A stretch of 64,000 nt of DNA from Bacteroidota bacterium (GCA_016699635.1 CP064983.1:2604001-2668000); one strand, 5' to 3'; numbered from the stretch's first letter, positions 9,727-20,632 are shown. The notes: generated by a model not told the origin, from the sequence alone. A program made the numbers and translations.

Positions 9727-10857
9727 ATGATTTATCTTACTTATGCCGATCAGCCTTCTGGTGTTTATTCCAGTCAGGTAGTCGATGTATGTAATTTTTT
9801 GAATGATAGCCACAATGCAAATATCAGACTGGTGTCATTCATTTCCTTGCACAATTTTAGTAACAACAGACAGAAAATTAAACGCGAAATGCACTCGGCA
9901 ATTGTCTTGCCAATGCTTCCACGAATGACAAGTTTTGGATTTAATACCCTGATGCTGTTTTTTGTTTTGTTATTTCTGAATCAGCGAAGTGTTATTGCCA
10001 GAAATGTTCTTGCAGCAAAATTAGCATTGCGTTTAAAGTCTTTCTTAAAACTAAAAGTTTGTTTTGATGGACGTGGTGCCATTGCTGCTGAATGGAATGA
10101 GTATCAGGTTGTGCCACTACAGGAATGGAAAACCAATATTCATGCATGGGAAAAGTCTGTTGTTTTAAACTCCGATTTTCGGATAGCAGTTTCAGAAGAA
10201 TTGGTGAATTATTGGAATGATCGTTATTGCTACAGTGAATGTAAGCATGTTGTTATTCCATGTACACTAAACACAGGTTTTCATCCTGAAATGTTGAAGC
10301 AGGAAGAAATTGAAAAAGCAAGAGAAAAAATGAACTTTAAGTCAGATGACATCGTTCTGGTTTATTCCGGTTCAACAGCAGGATGGCAGTCATTTGATTT
10401 GTTGCAGGGATTTTTGCAGAAGATCATCAATCAGAATGAAAATATAAAAGTGCTGTTTCTCTCCGAAAAGGATAAAAATGTAGATCAGTTAAAAACAGAG
10501 TTCCCTGATAAAATTTTTCAGACTTTTGTAAAACACAGTGAGGTGTCTGAAATTTTGAAATCATGTGATATAGGAATTTTAATTAGAGAGAAAAGTGTTA
10601 CCAATCAGGTTGCATCGCCTACTAAGTTTGCCGAATATCTTTCTGCAGGTTTACCTGTAATAATTTCTGAAGGTATTGGAGATTATACTTCTTTTGTACG
10701 GCAAAATAATTGCGGTTGGGTTTTTGACAAAACACAGTTGCAGTTGAATCGTTTGGATATTTCGGAAAGAAACAGACTGCTTCAACTGTTAATTGACCAC
10801 TTTACTAAAAATTCTCATAATGCAAGTTATACCAATTTAATACAATTTATGACTTAA
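9727..10857 (+). CDS. Glycosyltransferase, GT-B fold (GT4-like)
   Basis: First gene of the first polysaccharide locus, 376 residues and intact. The C-terminal half shows a GT-B Rossmann domain: DIVLVYSGSTAGWQSFDLL, VLFLSEKDK, a SCDIGILIREKS segment and PTKFAEYLSAGLPVIIS, the nucleotide-sugar binding motif of GT4-type enzymes. The N-terminal half has a hydrophobic stretch (FNTLMLFFVLLFL, about 73-85). Donor and acceptor sugars cannot be read from the sequence. About 250 bases of promoter-type intergenic DNA separate it from divergent lepB. Confidence 0.85.
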   Translation: MIYLTYADQPSGVYSSQVVDVCNFLNDSHNANIRLVSFISLHNFSNNRQKIKREMHSAIVLPMLPRMTSFGFNTLMLFFVLLFLNQRSVIARNVLAAKLALRLKSFLKLKVCFDGRGAIAAEWNEYQVVPLQEWKTNIHAWEKSVVLNSDFRIAVSEELVNYWNDRYCYSECKHVVIPCTLNTGFHPEMLKQEEIEKAREKMNFKSDDIVLVYSGSTAGWQSFDLLQGFLQKIINQNENIKVLFLSEKDKNVDQLKTEFPDKIFQTFVKHSEVSEILKSCDIGILIREKSVTNQVASPTKFAEYLSAGLPVIISEGIGDYTSFVRQNNCGWVFDKTQLQLNRLDISERNRLLQLLIDHFTKNSHNASYTNLIQFMT

Positions 10858-10926
10858 ACTTTTTTATAAAACATTCGTACAACAAGCCTTTATTAGAAAC
10901 ATAGAAATTTATAACCACCATTTTTT

Positions 10927-11832
10927 ATGAAACGGATATTAGTAACAGGCGGTGCAGGATTTATTGGATCAGCCGTAATTGCACACCTTCAGAAACAAAA
11001 ACATGAGATTTTTGTAATTGACAATCTTTCATTTGGCAACAGACAGTTTATCAATATTGATGACAGTCATTTTTTTAATGCCGATATTCTAGATGAACAT
11101 CGTCTTGATGAAATTATAGGCAAAATCAGGCCGCAGTATATCATTCACCTGGCGGCAGTACATTTTATTCCTTATTGCAATCAGCATCCTTACGAGAGCA
11201 GCAATATCAATATCAGAGGAACAATGCACCTTTTGAAAGCAGCACAAAAATATACTCCCGAAAAAGTGTTTTTTGCTTCTACAGCTGCTGTTTATCCAAT
11301 TTATGACTTAGCTGTGAGTGAGAGTTTTGCCACCGGCCCAATGGATATTTATGGATTATCCAAATTAACGGGTGAACATTTATGTAATGAGTTTTTTTTA
11401 GAGACTGATATTCCTGTTGTAGTTTGCAGGTTTTTTAATGCCTTTGGCCCTAATGAAACCAACCCACACCTGATACCTGAAATTCAGAAACAGGTTCTCG
11501 AAGGTAAACGGGTAATAAAATTAGGCAACCTTACTCCCAAACGTGATTTTATTCACACCTATGATATGGCTGCTGCAGTAGAAACTTTGCTTACACATGT
11601 TGAAGGAGGTATTCATACTTTTAATCTTGGTCGCGGCATTGAGTATTCGGTTACTGAAATTGTTGATGCTTTTTCCAAAGCAATAAATGAAAAAATAGAA
11701 ATTGAAGTGGATCAGTCAAGAGTGCGTAAAGTAGAAAGACAACATTTGCTTGCAGATGTTTCAAAATTGAAATCACTTGGTTGGACTCCTAAAATAGGAA
11801 TTGAAGACGGTATTAAAACATTGGTGCAATGA
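10927..11832 (+). CDS. NAD-dependent sugar epimerase/dehydratase
   Basis: Extended short-chain dehydrogenase of 301 residues. It has the NAD-binding loop VTGGAGFIGSA, the adenine-pocket Asp (VIDNLSFGN), a catalytic Ser/Thr region FASTAAVYP and the catalytic pair in IYGLSKLTGEHL. It most resembles UDP-glucose 4-epimerase-type enzymes that change the sugar while it is attached to a nucleotide. The stop overlaps the next start by 4 bases (ATGA), so the two are translated as a unit. The exact substrate is unknown. Confidence 0.87.
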   Translation: MKRILVTGGAGFIGSAVIAHLQKQKHEIFVIDNLSFGNRQFINIDDSHFFNADILDEHRLDEIIGKIRPQYIIHLAAVHFIPYCNQHPYESSNINIRGTMHLLKAAQKYTPEKVFFASTAAVYPIYDLAVSESFATGPMDIYGLSKLTGEHLCNEFFLETDIPVVVCRFFNAFGPNETNPHLIPEIQKQVLEGKRVIKLGNLTPKRDFIHTYDMAAAVETLLTHVEGGIHTFNLGRGIEYSVTEIVDAFSKAINEKIEIEVDQSRVRKVERQHLLADVSKLKSLGWTPKIGIEDGIKTLVQ

Positions 11833-12961
11833 GTCAATCTGTTCAGGTGGTTTTCTGTACAGATGGTGTATATCCGCAACTTGTTGGTGGTATTCAAAAG
11901 CACACACGTTTATTAGTTGAAGAACTGGCAAGAACAAAGGAAATTAGCATTGCTGTTATTCATCAGCATCATGGGCAGAATGTTTTTGATGCATCTTTGA
12001 ATATTACTGAAATTGGCATTAAGCGCAACAAACATAGCAGTAATTATCTGTTGAATGAATATTACTATTCTAAGCAGGTTTATGAGGCATTGAAACAATT
12101 TCCTGATGCTATAATTTATGCACAGGGAATGGCTGTGTGGCATAATATTGATGAAATTGGGAGCCGAGTTATTCTAAACCCACATGGATTGGAGTTTTAT
12201 CAGGCACTTTCCGTTTCTGATAAATTAAAAGCAATACCATTTAAGTTTGTTTTCGGCTATCTTTTTCAAAGGCTGCAAAAGTTGTTTCGCTTGGTAGTAG
12301 TTTGACACAGCTTTTAAGAAGTAATATTAAAAATCATAATAATAAAATTGTTGTATTACCCAATGCAATTAATTTGCCTGCTCAAAAATTTGAGCGAACA
12401 TCATTTGATCAAAGGCCGTTAAAAATTTTGTTTGTTGGAAGATTTGCTGCCAATAAGGGCATTCATGTATTGATGGATGCAGCAGCTCAGTTAAATAATG
12501 GTGGGTATAAAAATGAACTTGAGTTTCATTTGGTTGGCAAAGGTCCTTTGTTTGAACATTTCAGTACTACAGTTAAAGAGCAAAATGTGGTTTTTCATGG
12601 TTTTGCCGATGATGATAAGTTAAACAGCCTTTATAAAGATTGTGACGTTTTTGTTTTGCCAACATTGTTTGAAGGAATGCCAACAGTAGTGTTAGAAGCA
12701 ATGAGTTATTCTTTGCCAATAGTTGTAACAGATACAGGTGCAACAACCGTTATGGTTGATTCTTTGAATGGCTATATCATTGAAAAATCTGATGTAAAGT
12801 CGCTTAAAGATGCTATTTCAATGTACTTTGTTTTGAACGAACAGGCAAAGAAACGAATGGCTGAACAATCTTATTCACGAGTAAAAGAGAAATTTACCTG
12901 GCCTGTTATTGCACAACAGCATCTTGAGCTCTTTCAACAAATGGCTGAACAGAAAACATAA
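11829..12961 (+). CDS. Glycosyltransferase family 4 (frameshifted)
   Basis: About 377 residues. The N-terminal domain starts VFCTDGVYPQLVGGIQKHT, the acceptor-side opening of GT4 enzymes with a GG loop. The C-terminal domain has ILFVGRFAANKGIHVLMDA, VGKGPLFEHF, and the EGMPTVVLEAMSYSLPIV motif with the catalytic-site Glu residues. A missing G in the GG pair at 12293-12294 splits the gene; restoring it gives KLFRLGSSLTQLLRS. It overlaps the upstream epimerase. Likely a cytoplasmic enzyme adding a sugar to the growing repeat unit. Confidence 0.88.
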
Positions 12962-12990
12962 ATGTTAATTTTGTAATTCTAAACCACCAA

Positions 12991-14309
12991 ATGCTTCAGT
13001 TTATCAGAAATAATGCACAGTTTGTAATCATGTGTTTCACATGGGTTTTCTGTGGTATGGTAAATGAGACTCTTGGTGTTGCTGCAGTTGTGTTAAGTGT
13101 TATTATGCTCAAAATAAAGGGCATGTACAAAGAACTTATTCTTGGATTGATATTTCTGCTTATCATGAGTGATAGCAGACAATTCGAAGCTTTATATGCC
13201 GCACAGGCAAAGAATTTTTATATCGTTTTGCTTTCAGTCTTTTATTTTTTTGACAGAAAAAATTTCACAGGCACAAATGATTATTTTAAACCGTTAATTC
13301 CATTCTTCTTGTGGAGTATTGCTATGCTGATGCAAGCACCAACGGTAAACCTTATGAATAGCGCTATGAAGACATTAAGTTACATACTGCTGTTTACTGT
13401 TGTTCCGGCATATTTTTAAAAGCTTTTAGGGAGCTTGGTGAAAGTTTTTTGCGTGACGTAATAATGCTCTTTTGTTGCATTTTATTGGCAGGAATAATTA
13501 TGATTCCACTCTTCCCAAACACAGTGTTTCTTGTGGGTAGATTTAGTGGTGTTTATGGCAATCCCAATGGTATTGGTATTGGCTGTACACTGTTGTTTAT
13601 ATTAGTTTACATTTCATTAAAAAAGTTTCCGGGCCTTCTTGACCAGAATGAAGTCAGACTTATATACGGCCTAATTATTTTAAGTACGTTGTTGGCAGTT
13701 TCACGAAACACAATGATGTCAATCATTTTGTTCTTACTTTTTGCTCGCTTCTATGAGATGGGTTACCTTGCAGGATTTGCAATTCTGGTAGTGGCACTTG
13801 TTGCTTATGAATTAATCAATCAGAATATAGTTGCTATTGTAGAAGCATTGGGTCTTGGACATTATTTGCGTGCAGAAGCTATTGAAGATGGCTCAGGCAG
13901 ATTAATTGCATGGCGTGCTGCATGGAAACAAATTCAATCACAATTTTTTTTAGGTAGAGGCTTTGCCTATGATGAATGGTATTTTTATGCAAACAGACAT
14001 TGGTTAAGTGCATTAGGTCATCAGGGAGGGGTACACAACTCATGGCTTGCTTTATGGATGAACACGGGTTTGATAGGACTTATTCTTTTTGCAGTAGGGT
14101 TTATAAAAACTTTTGTCAGAGCAATGCATCATTCTAAATTGGCTTTCCCAATTTTATTTGCTGTAATATTTTCAGCTTCGTTCGAAGCCTGGATAATGGG
14201 TTCATTAAATCCATTTCATATTATTTTAATTTTAGTTTTGAATTTAATCATACATTATAATCAATTTAATGCCGATCGCGAAGAAGAAAGCCTTGTTTCT
14301 GTATCTTGA
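12991..14309 (+). CDS. O-antigen polymerase/ligase-like membrane protein (frameshifted)
   Basis: A multi-span membrane protein of about 440 residues with at least nine hydrophobic segments. The large loop contains LIAWRAAWKQIQSQFFLGRGF and HQGGVHNSWLALWMNTG, matching the Wzy_C/WaaL family loop with conserved Arg and His. It either polymerises repeat units (Wzy) or ligates glycan to lipid A (WaaL); the sequence alone does not decide. One T is missing from the T5 run at 13413-13417; restoring it gives AYFLKAFRELGESFLRDVIM. The 3' end overlaps the next gene by 41 bases, which is long and may reflect another error near the end. Confidence 0.82.
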
Positions 14310-15338
14310 ACCTGCCGGTTATGTTGAAGCTTGTTTTAAAAAGACAGCCCTAAACTATCCATTGGATTTACATATTGTAAAATATCCGCTTGATCCCAAT
14401 GCGCCATTCCGCTTTGATGATGTAGAAAGCATTACTTATTACGACAGAAATCAGTATCAGGAGCAGAAGCTTAATGACCTTGTTGCTTCTATAAATCCTG
14501 ATTTTATTTTTTGTAATGGATGGATGGATAAAGGTTATGTAAATGTCGCTAAACAATATTCCGGAAAAATACCAACAGTACTTGCCTTCGATAATTTGTG
14601 GGAAGGAAAACTTAAACAGTATGTAGCATCGGTAACAGCTCCATTTATTTTACCTCGCATTTTTTCACATTGCTGGGTGCCGGGTCAGCCGCAGGTTATT
14701 TATGCAAAAAAACTTGGCTTTAAAGAAAATCGTATTGAAACAGGAATGTATTCTGCCAATTACGAATTGTTTGATCAGGCATATCAAAAAATAATGCCTA
14801 TAAAAGAAAAGAATTTTCCTAAGCGTTTTATTTTTGTTGGACGTTATATCGAAATAAAAGGTATTCGCGAACTATGGCAGGCATTTACGCAGTTGCAGAA
14901 TGAAATGCCTAATGAATGGGAGTTGTGGTGCCTTGGTAAAGGTCCACTTGAAAAAGAATTTCCGCAACATCCTAAAATCAGAAATGTAGGATTTGTTCAA
15001 CCTTCTGCTATGGAAGAGTATATGCGCCAGACAGGTGTATTTCTTTTACCAACTTACGATGAGCATTGGGGTGTAGTAGTACATGAATATGCCATTGCAG
15101 GTTATCCGTTGTTGTTAAGTACAAAAGCGCCTGCAGGAACTGCATTTTTAAAACAAGGTGAGAACGGATATTACCATGAGCCAAGCAATGTTGATTCGCT
15201 CAAAGAGGCACTAAAAAAATAATACTATTGCCCGATAGTACTTTAATAGAGATGGGTAAAAAAAGTCATGAATTGTCAAAGTCTATGACACCCGATACGT
15301 GGGCTGCAGTAGTCTGGAAAATTTTAAACAGTAAATAA
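14269..15338 (+). CDS. Glycosyltransferase, GT-B fold (3' frameshift)
   Basis: The GT-B domain pair is recognisable from RFIFVGRYIEIKGIRELWQA, LWCLGKGPLE, and the donor motif TYDEHWGVVVHEYAIAGYPLL. The frame stops at 15222 after LKEALKK. Adding one A to the A7 run at 15213-15219 continues the protein for about 38 residues (IILLPDSTLIEMGKKSHELS, then WAAVVWKILNSK) to a TAA at 15336-15338, only 3 bases before asnB. That spacing and the coding continuation make the longer form the real one, at about 356 residues. Confidence 0.85.
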
Positions 15339-15341
15339 ACT

Positions 15342-17207
15342 ATGTGTGGAATAACAGGCATTTATGGAATGAGCAGTGAGAAATCGGCATCAACAATAAG
15401 GTTGATGAATAATGCTATTTCACACCGCGGCCCTGATGATGAAGGATACTATGTTGACGAGCAAGTTGCTCTTGGTCATCGAAGATTAGCAATAATTGAT
15501 CTTTCTCCTGCAGGCCATCAGCCAATGCATAGCAATGATGGTAATCTTGAAATTGCTTTCAATGGTGAGATTTATAATTTTCAGGAAGTAAAAAAACTTC
15601 TTTCAGGATATGCGTTTAAATCAGGCAGTGATACTGAAGTAATTCTTGCAGCCTATCAGCAATGGGGAAAAGATTGTTTGCAGCATTTTAATGGCATGTT
15701 TGCTTTTGCCATTTGGGATAAAGCCAAACAAGAACTTTTTATTGCACGCGACAGATTGGGAATAAAACCTGTTTATTATTTCAGACAGGATAAGACACTT
15801 TTGTTCAGTTCAGAAATAAGGTCATTGTTGCAATCAGGAATTGTACCTCGAAAGATTAACAGTAAGGTTATTTATGAGTATTTTACTTATCAGACCATTC
15901 ATGCTCCTGAAACATTTATCAATAATGTGTTTATGCTCATGCCCGGACATTACATGACAGTTAATGCCTCGGGAATTAATATTGAACGTTATTGGCATAT
16001 TGTAGAGAATACAGATTTTTCGTCCTCAGGAAAAAGTTATCAGGAGGTTTGTGCAGATATCAATAAATTATTTTTTGATGCTGTAAACAGACGCCTTATC
16101 AGTGATGTTCCTTTTGGTGCATTTCTTTCTGGCGGAATAGACTCAAGTGCTGTTGTAGGTGCCATGAGTCGCATACACTCACAACCGGTTAAAACATTTA
16201 CCATTGCATTTGATGAATCAGATTTTAGTGAAGCAAAATTTGCTAAATTGATTGCTGATAAATTCAAAACAGATCATCATGAGTTTTTACTCAAGCCCGA
16301 AGATTTCTTAAATCAGTTACCTGAAGCAATGAATGCTCTCGATCATCCAAGTGGTGATGGCCCTAACTCATATATTGTTTCAAAAATAACACGTCAGGCC
16401 GGTGTCACTATGGCCCTATCAGGACTTGGTGGTGATGAGTTATTTGCAGGCTATCCTGTTTTTAAGCGTACAGAATTGCTGCAGCAAAAAAGTTGGTTAT
16501 GGAAGTTGCCATTACCTCTTCGTCAGTTGTTGGGTAAATTAATTACAACGTTAAAACAAGATACAGCAAGCATTAAACAGCAACAGTTACTGTTGTCACC
16601 TGATGCTTCTTTGCAATATTCTTTTCCTGTTTCAAGACAAGTAAGTAATGCAAAACAGTTAGCTTCATTTATTGAAGAAAAGTTTAATGGAATTGATGCT
16701 GTACAGGAGATAGTCAGAGAACTTAATAAACATAAAGCACTTCCGTTGTTCAGTCAGGTAAGTGCTGCCGAGATTTCAAGCTATATGCAGAATGTATTGC
16801 TGCGCGATACCGATCAGATGAGTATGGCTGTAGCACTCGAAGTGAGAGTGCCTTTTCTTGACTATAAGTTGGTGGAATACGTTATGGGCGTGAATGATGA
16901 ATATAAAAACCCTGTATATCCTAAAAAATTATTGGTGGATAGTTTAGGAGATTTATTGCCTGATGAAGTGGTGCATCGTAAAAAAATGGGTTTTGTTTTT
17001 CCATGGGAGCGATGGCTGAAAAAAGAGTTGCATACTTTCTGCGGTGACCGTATTTACGCACTTGCCAATCGTGGTTTTATGAATAAAGAAGCTCTTAATA
17101 ACAGATTGCAAAGTTTTAATGAGGGAAAACCCGGTGTGCGTTGGCTCGATATGTGGCTTTGTGTAGTGCTTGAACATTGGCTCGAAAAAAATAATATTGA
17201 ATACTGA
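15342..17207 (+). CDS. asnB: Asparagine synthase (glutamine-hydrolysing)-like amidotransferase
   Basis: The 621 residues are intact. The N-terminal Ntn glutaminase domain starts with the nucleophile Cys2 (MCGITGIYG) and has RGPDDEGYY and AFNGEIYN. The synthase domain has the ATP pyrophosphatase loop LSGGIDSSAVVG with Ser263, then LSGLGGDELFAGYP and the C-terminal VPFLDYKLVEYV. The family makes asparagine from aspartate, ATP and glutamine. Inside a glycan locus such proteins often amidate uronic acids or other carboxylates of the repeat unit instead; that is inference from context. The stop shares bases with the next start. Confidence 0.9.
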   Translation: MCGITGIYGMSSEKSASTIRLMNNAISHRGPDDEGYYVDEQVALGHRRLAIIDLSPAGHQPMHSNDGNLEIAFNGEIYNFQEVKKLLSGYAFKSGSDTEVILAAYQQWGKDCLQHFNGMFAFAIWDKAKQELFIARDRLGIKPVYYFRQDKTLLFSSEIRSLLQSGIVPRKINSKVIYEYFTYQTIHAPETFINNVFMLMPGHYMTVNASGINIERYWHIVENTDFSSSGKSYQEVCADINKLFFDAVNRRLISDVPFGAFLSGGIDSSAVVGAMSRIHSQPVKTFTIAFDESDFSEAKFAKLIADKFKTDHHEFLLKPEDFLNQLPEAMNALDHPSGDGPNSYIVSKITRQAGVTMALSGLGGDELFAGYPVFKRTELLQQKSWLWKLPLPLRQLLGKLITTLKQDTASIKQQQLLLSPDASLQYSFPVSRQVSNAKQLASFIEEKFNGIDAVQEIVRELNKHKALPLFSQVSAAEISSYMQNVLLRDTDQMSMAVALEVRVPFLDYKLVEYVMGVNDEYKNPVYPKKLLVDSLGDLLPDEVVHRKKMGFVFPWERWLKKELHTFCGDRIYALANRGFMNKEALNNRLQSFNEGKPGVRWLDMWLCVVLEHWLEKNNIEY

Positions 17208-18362
17208 TGCCTGCAAGAAAAAAAATTCTCATTGCAATTGACTGGTATTTGCCGGGATACAAAGCAGGCGGACCAATACGTTCTTGTGCAAGTATTATCA
17301 GCTGCTTGAAGAATGACTTTGATTTTGCAGTAATTACATCTGATACTGATTTTAGTGATGACAAACCATATGAAGGCATTAAGTCAGATACATGGAATAT
17401 TTTGCCTGATGGTACACGTGTATTTTATTTTTCTAAAAATAATTTCAGTCAGAAATCATTGCGTGAAGTAATACAAAAAGAGAAGCCTGACATTTTATAC
17501 ATGAACAGCTTTTTTTTCACAAGACTTCACTTTAAAGCCATTGAAGATTGCACGAAAATATCTTCCTGAGTGTAAGTGTATAATTGCACCAAGAGGTATG
17601 TTAGGTGCTGGTGCATTAGCTATAAAGCCATTAAAAAAACTTGCATTTATTTCTCTCTCTAAAATGCTTGCCACCTTTGACAAGGTACGTTGGCATGCCA
17701 GTACAGAACAAGAAGCAAAAGAAATTAAAGCAATTTTTGGCAATAGGGCAGAAGTAAGGGTGGCATTAAATTTATCATCTGTTAAACCTGCAGTGTCAGA
17801 AACTAAAATTAAAAATGCCGGTCAGATGAATCTGGTATTTTTCAGCCGTATTTCTAAAAAGAAAAACCTGCATCTTGTATTGCAATGGCTTGAAAAAATT
17901 CCGGAGCATCTGAAAATTACATTTCACATTTATGGCACACTTGAAGATGATGCTTACTGGAGTCAGTGTAACGATTTGATTAAGTTGTTACCCCCAAATA
18001 TAACTGTTGAATACAAAGGCGTTGTTGATGCAGGAAAATCTGAATCTGTTTTTGAAAATAATCATTTTTCAATTCTGCCAACCATGCACGAAAATTATGG
18101 TCATGCAATTGTTGAGAGTTTGGCTTTTGGTGTTCCTGTAATTATCAGTAACAATACACCTTGGCATGGGCTTGAGGCAAAGCATGCAGGCTTTGACTTT
18201 CCATTGGAAAATCAACAGCAGTTTATTGATAGTATAGTAAAAGCAGCTTCAATGGATCAGAAAACTTATAAGTTGTGGCAACAAGGAGCAATGGAACTTG
18301 CTAAAGAAGTATTAAACAACTCAGATACGGTAAATCAGAATAAAAAATTGTTTGCAGAATGA
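17207..18362 (+). CDS. Glycosyltransferase family 4-like (frameshifted)
   Basis: About 384 residues after repair. The N-terminal half has a GT4-type opening (IDWYLPGYKAGGPIRS, with the GG-containing acceptor loop). The C-terminal half has LVFFSRISKKKNLHLVLQW, TFHIYGTLED and the motif ENYGHAIVESLAFGVPVI. The halves overlap in different frames around 17541-17569. Removing one C from the CC near 17536 gives LHFKALKIARKYLPECKC. The ATG at 17207 overlaps the asnB stop. Confidence 0.86.
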
Positions 18363-18410
18363 TTTTGCAACCTATTTTTGTAGAATGGGTAAAAGACACT
18401 AAGGAACATA

Positions 18411-19190
18411 ATGAATATGAAGATTTCGATTGTAACGATAACCTATAATAGTGCAGCAACTATTGAAGACACCATAAAATCTGTTGTCGTGCAGGACTAT
18501 CCTGATATGGAGTATTTGCTGATTGATGGTAAATCAAAGGACAGCACACTTCAGATTGCAGAAAAGTACAAGGATAAAATAACCAAAATAGTTTCTGAAA
18601 AAGACGGAGGACTTTACTATGGACTCAATAAAGGTTTAAAAATGGCAGCAGGTGATGTAATTGGAGCAATTCACTCTGACGATTTATATGCACATCCGCA
18701 AGTTGTTTCCAATGTCATGAAACTGTTTAATGCCGACCCCGAGCTGGAAGGTGTTTATGCCGATTTGATTTTTGTAAACCGTGAAGATACCAATAAAGTA
18801 ATGCGTGTTTGGAAGGCAGGAGAGTATAAACCCGATTCATTTGAAAAAGGATGGATGCCGCCTCACCCTACATTTTTTGTGCGCAAATCTGTTTATGAAA
18901 AGTATGGCTACATCAATACCGATTTAAAACTTTCTGCCGATTATGAATTAATGCTCAGGCTAATTCATAAACATAAAATAAAGATTGCTTATCTCCCCGA
19001 AACTATTGTTAAAATGAGAATGGGGGGCGTTAGTAATGTCAGCTTTTTTGTGAAGTTAAAAGCTAATATTGAAGATAAACTTGCCTGGAAAATGAATAAC
19101 CTGAAGCCCGGATTATTCACAACATTACGTAAGCCTCTTCGGAAAATCAGTCAGTATTTTAAAAAGGCATACAATACTTTCTTCTACTAA
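18411..19190 (+). CDS. Glycosyltransferase family 2 (GT-A fold)
   Basis: The 259 residues are intact. The GT-A signature is ISIVTITYNSAATIEDTIKS, then LLIDGKSKDST, the Mn-binding acidic motif in IHSDDLYAH, and HPTFFVRKSVYEKYG. The closest recognisable type is the WcaA-like GT2 family of capsule and O-antigen loci. It is the last gene of the first polysaccharide locus. A second ATG two codons in is also possible as start. Confidence 0.9.
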   Translation: MNMKISIVTITYNSAATIEDTIKSVVVQDYPDMEYLLIDGKSKDSTLQIAEKYKDKITKIVSEKDGGLYYGLNKGLKMAAGDVIGAIHSDDLYAHPQVVSNVMKLFNADPELEGVYADLIFVNREDTNKVMRVWKAGEYKPDSFEKGWMPPHPTFFVRKSVYEKYGYINTDLKLSADYELMLRLIHKHKIKIAYLPETIVKMRMGGVSNVSFFVKLKANIEDKLAWKMNNLKPGLFTTLRKPLRKISQYFKKAYNTFFY

Positions 19191-19224
19191 GCCATTTGTT
19201 TGATTGTCTGCATCTTGCAATATT

Positions 19225-19253
19225 GTTTAACTTTAACATTATTTAAGTTAAAC
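19225..19253. promoter_or_regulatory. 9-bp inverted repeat upstream of the ECF sigma gene
   Basis: GTTTAACTT at 19225-19233 and its exact reverse complement AAGTTAAAC at 19245-19253, separated by 11 AT-rich bases. A half-site-like GGTTAAAC occurs again just before the sigma factor ATG at 19318. Dyad and spacing suit a regulator site or a sigma-recognised element; the binding protein is unknown. Confidence 0.4.
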
Positions 19254-19317
19254 ATTAATACATAATTCATGTTGGTATCGTAAGTTTGTTGAGCTTTAAT
19301 TTAAAAAGGTTAAACAA

Positions 19318-19839
19318 ATGAAAAACTCAGATATCATATTTAAAGACTCAGTAAAAGACCACTATCGTTCTTTAAGAGGTTTTGCATTAAAACTCACTCA
19401 AAATACTGAAGATGCCAACGACCTGATACAGGAAACAATGTTAAAGGCATTAAACAATGAAGATAAATTTGAAAAAGGCACCAACCTTAGCGGATGGCTT
19501 TACACCATAATGCGAAATATTTTCATTAACAACTATCGCAGAATGGTAAAAAGTCAGACATTTTTAGATAGCACAGAGAATCAGTTTTTTCTCAATAACA
19601 TTAAGAATGCGACCAGAAACAGGGGAGAGGCTAACTTGGTGATGAAGGAAATCAACAGTGCAATAAACGATTTGAATGACAACCTTAAAGTTCCATTCAT
19701 GATGAGCTACCGTGGATACAAATACGAAGAGATAGCATCACAATTATCCATTCCATTAGGCACAGTAAAAATCAGAATACACACTGCAAGACAAAAACTG
19801 AAAGAGAAACTTAACGTTTACAATTCATTGTCGTTTTGA
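19318..19839 (+). CDS. ECF-type RNA polymerase sigma factor
   Basis: A 173-residue sigma-70 family protein with only regions 2 and 4. Region 2 has AND-LIQETMLKAL and GWLYTIMRNIFINNYRR; region 4 has APFMMS-like VPFMMSYRGYKYEEIA and the helix-turn-helix LSIPLGTVKIRIHTARQKL. No anti-sigma factor gene is next to it, unlike most ECF pairs. Its 127-base upstream region carries a 9-bp inverted repeat, so autoregulation is possible. The gene is intact; targets are unknown. Confidence 0.92.
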   Translation: MKNSDIIFKDSVKDHYRSLRGFALKLTQNTEDANDLIQETMLKALNNEDKFEKGTNLSGWLYTIMRNIFINNYRRMVKSQTFLDSTENQFFLNNIKNATRNRGEANLVMKEINSAINDLNDNLKVPFMMSYRGYKYEEIASQLSIPLGTVKIRIHTARQKLKEKLNVYNSLSF

Positions 19840-19891
19840 GGTAGTAGGGTTCAGATTACAACGTAAAGGCATTTTAAAATTGCGTTTTGAT

Positions 19892-20629
19892 TTACTTTAA
19901 CTCAATCCGTTCCAAGAACAATTTCAATGCTTGTTCTTTTTCTTCATCTAGTCTGAAGTCAATGTTTTCAGTTAAGTAACTTTTTACATCAAAAAGATAA
20001 TCAGGTTGTAATTGCTTACTTAATTCAGGAATCATTGCTACTCCTTGATTGAGTGCATGAGAAAATGCAACTATAAAATCTTCAGGTAATGATTTATTAC
20101 TTACCCAACAAGCAAAGACAAAAGGTAAGCCTGTATGTTTTTTCCATTCTGTGGCAAGGTCATACACATACTTGAAATTCGACTTCAATGCCAATGCTCT
20201 GTCGCCTATAACAACTCCGGCAGTTTGACCTTCTATTTTATTTTCAAATCCTTTTTCGGAAGGAAGCCAACTGACATCAATTTTCCAAAACTCTTTTGCA
20301 AGTAACTGTGCCAGCATTACCGAAGTTCTGCTATGATAATCAAGCCAGATTTGTTTTATTTCATTTAAAGGAACCTGACTTAGCAACAACACAGAGTTGA
20401 CATTGCCATTTGAGGCAATACAAAAAGAAGTAATGATTTGTGCATTTTTTACTAATGGCAGAACCGCCACAGGTATCAATCCGATATCTACTTTGCCATT
20501 GATTAGTTTTTCTGCACAAACAGATGGGATGTCTAATGACAAATCAATTTTGTTTTTAATACTATTTTGTGTCAACCCTGCGACAAATGGCTTGGAGTTG
20601 AGATAAGAAACTACAGAAACTCGAATCAC
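19892..20629 (-). CDS. mqnA: Chorismate dehydratase MqnA (futalosine pathway)
   Basis: The 245 residues form a periplasmic-binding-like fold without a signal peptide. It opens with RVSVVSYLNSKPFVAGL and has VDIGLIPVAVLP and LDYHSRTSVMLAQLL, the MqnA motifs. It removes water from chorismate to give 3-enolpyruvylbenzoate, the first step of menaquinone synthesis by the futalosine route. The start is 3 bases after holA, so amn, holA and mqnA form one operon. A second likely pathway gene, an aminofutalosine-deaminase-like protein, lies at 28299-29504. Confidence 0.92.
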   Translation of the reverse strand: MIRVSVVSYLNSKPFVAGLTQNSIKNKIDLSLDIPSVCAEKLINGKVDIGLIPVAVLPLVKNAQIITSFCIASNGNVNSVLLLSQVPLNEIKQIWLDYHSRTSVMLAQLLAKEFWKIDVSWLPSEKGFENKIEGQTAGVVIGDRALALKSNFKYVYDLATEWKKHTGLPFVFACWVSNKSLPEDFIVAFSHALNQGVAMIPELSKQLQPDYLFDVKSYLTENIDFRLDEEKEQALKLFLERIELK

Positions 20630-20632
20630 TTT

